Source of the DNA: CAZVCG01 sp964626265
Lineage (GTDB): Bacteria > Pseudomonadota > Alphaproteobacteria > UBA9219
Assembly: GCA_964626265.1 (NCBI GenBank)
Contig: CAZVCG010000025.1
Coordinates: 1 to 29,958 of the forward strand
Reading direction: 5' to 3'
Length of the DNA: 29,958 bases
Shown one piece after another: positions 23,737 to 29,958 of this stretch (the stretch's first letter is position 1; each line of letters starts with the position of its first letter). Under the pieces are notes generated by a model. The model had not been told where the DNA came from and searched no databases. It worked only from the letters and a program-made list of their open reading frames with translations. Made by a program: the position numbers and the translations under genes.

Positions 23737-23761
23737 GGATTCCCGCTTTCGCGGGAATGAC
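23737..23761 (+). repeat. CTGGATTCCCGC dispersed repeat, copy E (hairpin 2 only)
   Basis: GGATTCCCGC-TTTC-GCGGGAATGAC is intact, but no 7-4-7 hairpin precedes it. It lies in the 106-bp spacer between the sapC-like and yejA-like genes, in inverted orientation to copy D. Confidence 0.75.
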
Positions 23762-23768
23762 GGAATGT

Positions 23769-24515
23769 TTACTTCCTCTTCTGAGCAAGAGTCACAAGAT
23801 GCGGCCAACGATGTGATGATAGCAAGATGGCATAAATCAGGCCGATCCAGCCCTTCTTGCGCCATGCGAGATAGATGTTGTCAGGAAGATCATCGAACTT
23901 CTTGGGGTCGATGACCATAAAACCGCTGAGCTGTACCCGCGTGCCGTCAGGCATTTCAAGCTGTGCGTCGTTTTGCATGAGAAGGCCGTATTCCTGAAGC
24001 GCTTTAACGAATTCATCCGTGGCTTCGCCCTGTTGGCGCAAAGAAGCGCAAAATTCCATCGCGCCTTTGGTGAAATCGCTGGGCTGTTCGCCGTCAAAGA
24101 GCGCGTATTCGCCTTCTTCGTCCAGCATATCGCTGGATTCGTCGAAACAAAGGACGAATTGCTTTTGTTCAGGGTCGTCCATCAGGATGAAGGGATAGCG
24201 GCGCACATAGGCGGGAAGATAGCTGCCTTCCAGCCATTTGCCGTCGGCATCGATAAATATGTTGACGTCGTTTTTCAGGCCGACGACGGCCGCGGGAACG
24301 GGCTGAGGGCCTGCAGCGAAGATGATAGGGTAGTGCGCCGCAGTCATCGGAAACTCGTCGATCAAAACGGGGATGGCGTTCGTATTCGCCGCAAAACGGA
24401 AATGCTTTGGGCGGGAGATGTGGAGTTTGGAGTCCCGGGCGCGGTCGAGGGGGCGGGGGGAGGCGTAGAACATCGGCATGTTGTCGTTGGATTTGCCGTT
24501 GGCTGGACCGGACAT
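23769..24515 (-). CDS. SapC-family protein (248 aa)
   Basis: It matches the SapC (PF07277) family of Gram-negative proteins annotated by similarity to an S-layer-linked protein of Campylobacter. The precise role is unknown. Characteristic features are HYPIIFAAG near 61-69, AAVVGLKNDVNIFIDADGKW near 75-94, and YLPAYVRRYPFIL near 98-110. The ATG at 24515 is chosen over 24536 because AAGGAG stands 9 bases before it. There is no signal peptide. It is followed by the yejA-like gene, but the spacer contains repeat copy E and no evidence of a shared function. A divergent gene for a small secreted protein starts 104 bases away. Confidence 0.85.
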   Translation of the reverse strand: MSGPANGKSNDNMPMFYASPRPLDRARDSKLHISRPKHFRFAANTNAIPVLIDEFPMTAAHYPIIFAAGPQPVPAAVVGLKNDVNIFIDADGKWLEGSYLPAYVRRYPFILMDDPEQKQFVLCFDESSDMLDEEGEYALFDGEQPSDFTKGAMEFCASLRQQGEATDEFVKALQEYGLLMQNDAQLEMPDGTRVQLSGFMVIDPKKFDDLPDNIYLAWRKKGWIGLIYAILLSSHRWPHLVTLAQKRK

Positions 24516-24619
24516 GAAAAAGGCTCCTTGTATCAATGATTTGGAATCACGCTTGGCATCTTAGAGGCTCTTGGTGTAAAGGAAAAGCGCGAGTTTTTGG
24601 CGTTTTTTGGGAGGCTTTA

Positions 24620-24910
24620 ATGGCAAAAAGAGCATCTTTCATCGTCATATTTTCGCTGATTTGTTCCTTTAGCGCGACTTCCTACGCAGCGGACGCGCAG
24701 TATTATGCCAGATTGCGCGAGAAATGTGAAAACGACCCCGTCATGAGCGAAGGCAAACGCTGTTGTCTTCAATCCGTAAAAGACATGGAAAAAGGCGGAT
24801 TCGAGGAGGCCGTTAACGGAAAATGCCTCAACGGCCAGCAGGTGAACTCGCTTTTGTGCCCATCGGCCTATACATGGTGCGAACCCGCCCTTCCTGTCCA
24901 AGATAAATAA
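24620..24910 (+). CDS. Small secreted cysteine-rich protein (96 aa)
   Basis: No family is recognised. The ATG at 24620 has GGGAGG 7 bases upstream; an earlier in-frame start would place 28 unlikely residues before the signal peptide. A clear Sec signal peptide (MAKRASFIVIFSLICSFS) ends at about SYA/ADA near residue 23. The mature part of about 73 residues has six cysteines, enough for three disulfides, and is charged in its first half. Likely location is the periplasm or outside the cell. The next gene also encodes a secreted Cys-rich protein. Confidence 0.7.
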   Translation: MAKRASFIVIFSLICSFSATSYAADAQYYARLREKCENDPVMSEGKRCCLQSVKDMEKGGFEEAVNGKCLNGQQVNSLLCPSAYTWCEPALPVQDK

Positions 24911-24979
24911 CTATCGGGGTCATGTGAAGCGAATACGCATTGCAATGGCGTATATATTATATTAGTCAGTTGTGATCAG

Positions 24980-25002
24980 AAAGAGCCTTGTCTCTTTTTT
25001 TG
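24980..25002 (+). terminator. Weak intrinsic terminator after the 96-residue gene
   Basis: AAAGAG-CCTTGT-CTCTTT forms a 6-bp AU-rich stem followed by TTTT. It lies about 70 bases after the stop codon and just before the next secreted-protein gene. The stem is short, so termination would be partial. Confidence 0.4.
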
Positions 25003-25026
25003 TGATTCTTACCTATGGGGGTACCG

Positions 25027-25581
25027 ATGGTCAGGACGATTCTATTCGCGTTCATCTTAATGTTGAGTTCCGTTGCCGCGAATGCGGGACAGTTATTCCC
25101 GCCGCCGGGGATCGATCCGAACAGCGATTGCCCAGAAGGGCAAATGTTGACATGGAAAGGCAGCGGCGAAGTCCAATGCGCGAATGTCAGCCCGAACATG
25201 AGCACGGATCTTTGTCCGGCTAACAGCGTATTAATTGGAATTACCAAAGGCGAAGCCATTTGTAAGTTGTACGATTTGGATATGCAGTGTCCGGAAGGCG
25301 AATACATGCAGGGCATTGCGGACGGCGCGCCGGTTTGTTCGCCGATTACCACGCCGAAACCGCCCGCTCCTGTCAAAAAGGGCAGCTATACGCAGTGGTG
25401 CGGGCCTGGAAACAGGAATTGCAACGGATGCGGCGGCAGGTGCGTGACGCCAAATCCCTATACCGGGACATGCTCTTGCCCGGCCGGAACAACGCCAGTT
25501 AAATCGGGATGCCAGATCAATCCTGGTTGCGCCAGCCAGGATGGCGGCTGTAATTTCAGGGCTACGTTCATCTGCCAATAG
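25027..25581 (+). CDS. Secreted cysteine-rich repeat protein (184 aa)
   Basis: No known family is assigned. The ATG at 25027 follows GGGGG; the in-frame ATG at 25015 has no ribosome-binding site. The signal peptide runs to about ANA at residue 20. Three 17-residue units follow, each bounded by cysteines 16 apart: C35-C51, C63-C79 and C88-C104, with the pattern C-P-x-G/N and then a Gly-x-x-x-C ending. A Pro/Lys linker (about 107-119) leads to a second region with ten more cysteines (125-183) rich in Gly and Asn, EGF- or toxin-like in density. All sixteen cysteines are in the exported part, implying disulfide bonding in the periplasm or outside. A strong terminator closes the gene. Confidence 0.75.
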   Translation: MVRTILFAFILMLSSVAANAGQLFPPPGIDPNSDCPEGQMLTWKGSGEVQCANVSPNMSTDLCPANSVLIGITKGEAICKLYDLDMQCPEGEYMQGIADGAPVCSPITTPKPPAPVKKGSYTQWCGPGNRNCNGCGGRCVTPNPYTGTCSCPAGTTPVKSGCQINPGCASQDGGCNFRATFICQ

Positions 25582-25605
25582 AAAGCGCATAGCTGTGTAG
25601 TTACG

Positions 25606-25645
25606 GGAAGGGGCGCAAAAGTATTGGCGCCCCTTCCTTTTTGTC
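25606..25645 (+). terminator. Strong rho-independent terminator
   Basis: GGAAGGGGCGC pairs perfectly with GCGCCCCTTCC (11 bp, 10-base loop) and is followed by TTTTTGTCTT. It ends the transcript of the secreted repeat protein and lies between that gene and the convergent DUF1491 gene. Confidence 0.92.
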
Positions 25646-25672
25646 TTATCGAATTCATAACAACATGGATCG

Positions 25673-26011
25673 TTATGGGGTGACTATTCGTCCCGGGAAC
25701 CAGTGTCGGCCTCGGCGGTCTTCGATTTCGATGACCCACATGTCGGGGTCCATATTAAGTTGGCTTTCGATATAGCGTTCGGCGTCTTCGTTAGGCATGG
25801 GATTAGCGCCGCTGGCGGGACTCCAGACCAGTTCGTCGTCGATGCGGATTTGTGTCAACACGAGCGATGTGCCGTCGAGCTTGTCGATTTTAAGCAGGAT
25901 GACGCCTCTCACGTTGTCGCCGTGATGGCGGACAAGAATGGGGATGCCCTGCAAAGCCGCGCTGCGGATTTGCGCTGATACGAGCAGGTCGGTTGGAAGT
26001 TTGTCGGACAT
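25673..26011 (-). CDS. DUF1491 family protein (112 aa)
   Basis: It matches DUF1491 (PF07372), a small family typical of Alphaproteobacteria with no established function. Conserved features are the N-terminal VSAQIRSAALQGIPILVRHHGD (in the family usually a His/Arg-Gly-Asp turn) and the C-terminal DPDMWVIEIEDRRGRHWF (about 88-105). There is no signal peptide. It lies downstream of surE on the same strand, with a palindromic element in the 94-bp spacer. Confidence 0.88.
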   Translation of the reverse strand: MSDKLPTDLLVSAQIRSAALQGIPILVRHHGDNVRGVILLKIDKLDGTSLVLTQIRIDDELVWSPASGANPMPNEDAERYIESQLNMDPDMWVIEIEDRRGRHWFPGRIVTP

Positions 26012-26034
26012 TTTATAAGTAACCCCCTCACCAG

Positions 26035-26098
26035 CAAAATCTAAGGCTTTACTTGCGTAAAGCCAAGATTTCGCATCCTATCCTTCAAGAGGAGAAGG
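26035..26098 (+). repeat. Dispersed two-hairpin element, copy 2
   Basis: GGCTTTAC-TTGC-GTAAAGCC (26045-26064) is followed by a weaker TCCT/AGGA hairpin and ends in GAGAAGG. It corresponds to 6774-6839. The changed base pair in stem 1 (GC here, GG with CC there) keeps the pairing. CCCTCACC lies directly to its left. It fills most of the spacer between surE and the DUF1491 gene. Confidence 0.7.
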
Positions 26099-26105
26099 AA
26101 TTGCG

Positions 26106-26915
26106 CTATACCGCCAAATCCTGATCGTTGTCTTGCTGCGCGGCGTCGTGGAAAGACACCGAAGGCTTGGCGATGTCCACGCTGCGGTCGGGGGAGAGGG
26201 CCGTGACGGCGACCTCGTTGCGGCGCATGATGGCGACTTCGCTGTTCATTGCGTGGACAGGCGTTTTGCGGGTCTTGATGAGCCAGAAGTAATCTTCGTG
26301 ATCTGGGCTGCTGCGCTTCGTCGCCGTGATCGTCTCCACGCTTTTTTGTGTCTGACGCGCCCAACTGAAACCCGTGATTTCTTGGGGTTTTGCGTCCGGG
26401 ATGTTGACGGAAAGGCACGTGTCTTTTTTCCAGCCCTGCAAGAGAAGGTGTTTCAGGACTTTGGGCAGGACGGCGCGCGTGGTGTTCCACGGCATTTTGT
26501 TCTTGCCAGCGTAGGCCTGACTGATGGCTATGCCGGGCACGCCCAGTATGAGGCCCGTCATGCACGCGCCGATGGTGCCGGACAGGTTCACATCTTCACC
26601 GATATTTTTTCCGGCATTGACGCCGGACAGGATCAGGCTCGGCTGGTTGTCACTCATAAAATGCGAAAGAGCAAGCACGACGCAGTCGCTAGGCGAACCA
26701 TCGATGGCAATCAAGCGCTCGTTGCGCCTCCATGCCTTGATTGGGCGCGAGAGCGATACGCTTTGGCTTGCCCCGCTTTGGTTATGTTCGGGCGCGACGA
26801 TCCAGACCTCCTCAGCGAAGTCGTGGGCGATTTCTTCGAGGACTTTGATGCCTTCGGCGTCGATGCCGTCATCGTTGGTGAGAAGCACGCGCGGGAGAAG
26901 AATGGTGTCGGGCAT
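26106..26915 (-). CDS. surE: 5'/3'-nucleotidase SurE (269 aa)
   Basis: SurE is a metal-dependent cytoplasmic nucleotidase acting on nucleoside monophosphates, often linked to stress survival. All four metal-site residues are present: D15 and D16 (LLTNDDG), S47 (HNQSGAS) and N100 (SGVNAGKNIGEDV). GSPSDCV (73-79) is also typical. AGGA lies about 10 bases before the ATG. The last 25 residues are polar and extend beyond the compact fold. In many bacteria surE neighbours pcm or nlpD; here neither is nearby. Confidence 0.95.
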   Translation of the reverse strand: MPDTILLPRVLLTNDDGIDAEGIKVLEEIAHDFAEEVWIVAPEHNQSGASQSVSLSRPIKAWRRNERLIAIDGSPSDCVVLALSHFMSDNQPSLILSGVNAGKNIGEDVNLSGTIGACMTGLILGVPGIAISQAYAGKNKMPWNTTRAVLPKVLKHLLLQGWKKDTCLSVNIPDAKPQEITGFSWARQTQKSVETITATKRSSPDHEDYFWLIKTRKTPVHAMNSEVAIMRRNEVAVTALSPDRSVDIAKPSVSFHDAAQQDNDQDLAV

Positions 26916-27122
26916 TTCAAAATATCCTGGCGAATATAGGTTTTTGATTGAGGCAATATCCTATGAGATTCCAAAAAGATACGCCAATGAAAGTATTCTG
27001 CGGGCGTTAACCATATAACAGGACAGAACATATGAATTATTCATAGGAATGAGGGCTTGATTATGGATGGGCATAATAATTATTCTTATTCGATATTTGA
27101 CCGATCATAATGGGAACTCAAA

Positions 27123-27557
27123 ATGAAATTCGATATGACGGCGTTTCGTGGCATACCTTTCAGAGAAATACTGTTGGCGGTAGCCAAAGACATAATCGCC
27201 ATGCCAGGCAGGATCGGCAGTTTTATCTCATGGCCTTCCGAAACGGCGAAATTCAATGCCTTCGTTGACACGCAAAAAGTTCTGGCAGGTGATATCAAGG
27301 CTGGAATAAGCCCCACAATAGAGACTTTGAAGCCGCGCGCAAAAGTCATTGATATTTTTTCGCGGCAAGGCGAGCCCGATTACGGTACGACGTTTCACTT
27401 TGGAAAGGTAATCGACTTTCAGGCGCATAAGGATGCATTGGTAGAGCAACCCAGGGAATTGAAAACATGGCGCCGTGAGCCTAAGCGCCCCAAGGACAAT
27501 TGCGCCGGAAGGCAATATAAATTCAACAAAGGACCGGATGGGCCAAGCGCCGCATGA
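27123..27557 (+). CDS. Hypothetical protein, first of a coupled pair (144 aa)
   Basis: No family is recognised. GGGAAC precedes the ATG. The N-terminal 45 residues are hydrophobic with interspersed charges (FREILLAVAKDIIAMPG), possibly membrane-associated or amphipathic, while residues 95-144 are strongly basic. The stop overlaps the start of the next gene as ATGA, indicating translational coupling. A 137-residue frame on the opposite strand spans the junction but lacks a ribosome-binding site. Confidence 0.55.
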   Translation: MKFDMTAFRGIPFREILLAVAKDIIAMPGRIGSFISWPSETAKFNAFVDTQKVLAGDIKAGISPTIETLKPRAKVIDIFSRQGEPDYGTTFHFGKVIDFQAHKDALVEQPRELKTWRREPKRPKDNCAGRQYKFNKGPDGPSAA

Positions 27558-27958
27558 AATATCCATATGTAAAATTAGCCGATCCTCTTGCTCGATCCGG
27601 AAAATATTTAGCCCAAAAAGCTTGTCGAAATCAGTTGCCACGGGTCGTGTCGGTTCCAGCTAAGGCTGATAAGGATATGCTCTTGAATGTTCCAGAAATC
27701 GCGGTAGATCCCGATGGAGCGCAACTAATGGAAGAGCTTATGGCGCATATCCGTAAGTACACGGCGGATCATACTGCTGAAAGATGGGCGGCTATTAAGG
27801 GATTATTGGGGCGTATTCAGGACTATGAAAAATGCGCTCGTCAGGCGACCGAGGGACAGGCCGGTCCATCCGAAATATTAAGACCCGATACCAAAAAACC
27901 CGAAACAGCCAATCTTCCAAAGGATAAAAAGGGGAGATTCCAAACCTATTCCCTCTAA
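27554..27958 (+). CDS. Hypothetical protein, second of a coupled pair (134 aa)
   Basis: No family is recognised. It starts within the ATGA overlap with the 144-residue gene. Residues about 55-92 form a predicted amphipathic helical region (MEELMAHIRKYTADHTAERW) and the C terminus is a Lys/Pro-rich tail ending KGRFQTYSL. There is no signal peptide. The coupling suggests that the two products act together in fixed ratio. alaS follows after 64 bases but has its own GGGAGA site. The function is unknown. Confidence 0.55.
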   Translation: MKYPYVKLADPLARSGKYLAQKACRNQLPRVVSVPAKADKDMLLNVPEIAVDPDGAQLMEELMAHIRKYTADHTAERWAAIKGLLGRIQDYEKCARQATEGQAGPSEILRPDTKKPETANLPKDKKGRFQTYSL

Positions 27959-28022
27959 TTCTCCCCATAGACATCCGCTGAATAATTGGCAAGAATAGGC
28001 CAAAATTCAGGGAGATAAGTCT

Positions 28023-29958
28023 ATGAAAACGCTTGCCGATATCCGCCAAACATTTCTGAAATACTTTGAATCCCAAGGGCATACGATAGTCGAGTCCTCC
28101 CCGCTGGTCCCAAGGAACGACCCGACGCTGATGTTCACGAACTCGGGCATGGTTCAGTTCAAGAACGTGTTTACGGGCGTTGAACAGCGCTCCTATACCC
28201 GCGCTACTACCTGCCAGAAATGCGTGCGTGCAGGCGGCAAGCACAACGATCTCGAAAACGTCGGCTATACGGCGCGCCATCACACGTTTTTCGAGATGCT
28301 CGGCAACTTTTCGTTCGGCGATTACTTTAAGGAAGACGCGATCAATTTTGCATGGACTCTGGTCACAAAGCACTACGGGTTGAATAAGGATAAGCTCCTC
28401 GTTACCGTCTACCACGAGGATGAGGAAGCCGCGAAAATCTGGAAAAAAGTCGCGGGCTTTTCGGACGACAAGATCATCAAAATTCCGACGAACGCGAATT
28501 ACTGGCGCATGGCTGACGTGGGGCCTTGCGGGCCTTGCACGGAAATCTTCATCGATCAGGGCGACAAGCTGCAGGGCGGCCCTCCGGGCACGCCGGACGA
28601 AGACGGCGACCGCTATCTCGAGTTTTGGAACAACGTGTTCATGCAGTTCGAAGAACTTCCGGGCGGCAAGAAAATCAATTTGCCCAAGCCTTCTGTCGAT
28701 ACCGGCATGGGGCTGGAACGCATAGCGGCGATATTGCAGGGCGTTTATTCGAACTACGACACCGATTTGTTTAAGCACATCATCGGCGCGACGGCGGATT
28801 TGGTGAAGGTCGATCCCGAAGGGGCGCAAAAGCCTTCTTTCCGCGTGATCGCCGACCACTTGCGCGCGACGTCGTTCCTGATCGCCGACGGGGTGATGCC
28901 GAGCAACGAAGGACGCGGCTATGTGCTGCGCCGCATTATGCGTCGCGGGATGCGCCACGCGCATCTGCTGGGCGCGAAGGAGCCGTTGATCTATCGTTTG
29001 GTGCCGGAACTCATCAAGCAGATGGGTTCCGTTTATCCAGAATTGATCCGCGCCGAGACGTTGATCACGGAAACGCTGAAGCTCGAAGAAACACGGTTCA
29101 AGCAAACGCTGGAGCGCGGATTGAAGCTTTTGGACGAAGAATCCGAAAAGCTGGGAGGCAAACCTTTGCCGGGTGAAGTCGCATTCAAGTTGTATGATAC
29201 CTTTGGGTTTCCTTTGGATTTGACGCAGGATGTGTTGCGCGGACGCAACCAGACAGTCGATGTTGCTGGTTTTGAAAAGGCCATGGCCGAGCAAAAAGCC
29301 AAAGCGCGCGCAAGCTGGGCCGGATCGGGCGAGGCGGGAACGTCGAAAATCTGGTTCGATCTGTATGACGAGTTGGGCGGCACGGATTTCCTCGGTTACA
29401 GCACGGAAACAGCCGAAGGACAGATTAGGGCGTTGGTCGTGAACGGATCACGCGTGGCCGACGCCAAAGAAGGCAAGGACGTGCAGATCATCGTGAACCA
29501 GACGCCGTTCTATGCGGAATCCGGCGGTCAGGTGGGAGACACAGGCATGATGACGACGCCAAGCGGCGCAGTCATCACGATTGTAGACACCAAGAAAGAG
29601 GTTGGTTCGCTCTGGGTGCATTATGGCCGCGTGAGCAAGGGAACAGTGAAATCGGGCGACGATGTTGTGATGGTGATTGACGGCGAACGCCGATCGGCCA
29701 TCCGCGCCAATCACTCGGTCACGCACTTGTTGCATGAAGCTTTGCGTCGAAAGCTGGGCACACACATCACGCAAAAAGGTTCGCTGGTCGCGCCGGACCG
29801 TTTCCGATTCGACATCAGCCAGCCCGTGCCGATTCCTGCCGATGTGATGGCAGAGGTGGAGGCCGAGGTTAATAAGCGCATCCGCATGAACGATGAAGTC
29901 AAAACGCGCCTGATGTCGCGCGAGGAAGCGATGAAGGAAGGCGCGATGGCCGTGTGCG
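28023..29958 (+). CDS. alaS: Alanine--tRNA ligase, 3' end beyond the window
   Basis: AlaRS charges tRNA-Ala and clears mischarged Ser/Gly through an editing domain. The 645 residues visible open with the class II catalytic core, including TRATTCQKCVRAGGKHNDLE and TFFEMLGNFSFGDYF, then DTGMGLERIAAILQG, the tRNA-recognition helices, and the editing-domain motif HSVTH (H564 and H568). GGGAGA lies about 7 bases before the ATG. The C-terminal part of the editing domain and the C-Ala domain are outside. In many Alphaproteobacteria alaS follows recA; here it follows two orphan genes. Confidence 0.97.
   Translation, partial: MKTLADIRQTFLKYFESQGHTIVESSPLVPRNDPTLMFTNSGMVQFKNVFTGVEQRSYTRATTCQKCVRAGGKHNDLENVGYTARHHTFFEMLGNFSFGDYFKEDAINFAWTLVTKHYGLNKDKLLVTVYHEDEEAAKIWKKVAGFSDDKIIKIPTNANYWRMADVGPCGPCTEIFIDQGDKLQGGPPGTPDEDGDRYLEFWNNVFMQFEELPGGKKINLPKPSVDTGMGLERIAAILQGVYSNYDTDLFKHIIGATADLVKVDPEGAQKPSFRVIADHLRATSFLIADGVMPSNEGRGYVLRRIMRRGMRHAHLLGAKEPLIYRLVPELIKQMGSVYPELIRAETLITETLKLEETRFKQTLERGLKLLDEESEKLGGKPLPGEVAFKLYDTFGFPLDLTQDVLRGRNQTVDVAGFEKAMAEQKAKARASWAGSGEAGTSKIWFDLYDELGGTDFLGYSTETAEGQIRALVVNGSRVADAKEGKDVQIIVNQTPFYAESGGQVGDTGMMTTPSGAVITIVDTKKEVGSLWVHYGRVSKGTVKSGDDVVMVIDGERRSAIRANHSVTHLLHEALRRKLGTHITQKGSLVAPDRFRFDISQPVPIPADVMAEVEAEVNKRIRMNDEVKTRLMSREEAMKEGAMAVC

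Noticed and set aside
26133..26939. 268-residue open frame on the plus strand
   Set aside because: It is antisense to surE, which carries all four metal-binding residues.
27228..27641. 137-residue open frame on the minus strand
   Set aside because: It crosses the ATGA junction of the coupled plus-strand pair and has no supporting start signal; the plus-strand pair has better starts.
27795..29294. 499-residue open frame on the minus strand
   Set aside because: It lies antisense to alaS, whose conserved motifs are all on the plus strand. The frame is a by-product of G+C-rich codon bias and has no recognisable motif.

Overview
The window reads as a chromosomal segment of an alphaproteobacterium, probably a draft or metagenome-derived scaffold because two runs of N interrupt rpoC. 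The assignment rests on the RpoB/RpoC protein sequences, a SapC-family gene, a DUF1491 gene, a YejA-type periplasmic binding protein and the dispersed palindromes built on CTGGATTCCCGC. Order- or family-level placement is not possible from reading alone.

The backbone is the conserved transcription/translation block: tRNA-Gly (3' end only), tRNA-Trp, secE, nusG, rplK, rplA, rplJ, rplL, rpoB, rpoC, all on +. Almost every junction has been opened by other material. Between tRNA-Gly and tRNA-Trp, where many alphaproteobacteria carry tuf, sit a membrane-protein gene, a TPR-glycosyltransferase-like gene and a small orphan gene. Between nusG and rplK sit a mazEF-type toxin-antitoxin pair, flanked by a 22-bp duplication of the nusG 3' end, and a 413-residue orphan with an internal repeat. 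Between rplL and rpoB sit a strong intrinsic terminator and a 393-residue orphan. Between rpoB and rpoC sits a 182-residue orphan with an excellent ribosome-binding site.

The ribosomal-protein genes keep their autogenous control regions: an L1-binding-type leader upstream of rplK and a long candidate L10 leader stem upstream of rplJ. The second has been pushed away from its gene by inserted palindromic repeats.

From 20.4 kb on, the gene order is mixed: a LOG-like gene (-), an orphan (+), a yejA-like gene and a sapC-like gene (-), two secreted cysteine-rich proteins (+), DUF1491 and surE (-), a translationally coupled orphan pair (+), and the first 1.9 kb of alaS (+), which runs off the window.

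Two families of small dispersed palindromes are visible. One has two adjacent hairpins whose first stem differs in sequence between copies yet stays paired. It occurs at least six times, once inside the yejA coding sequence. The other is a roughly 60-bp two-hairpin element present twice. No CRISPR array, insertion sequence or prophage was seen.
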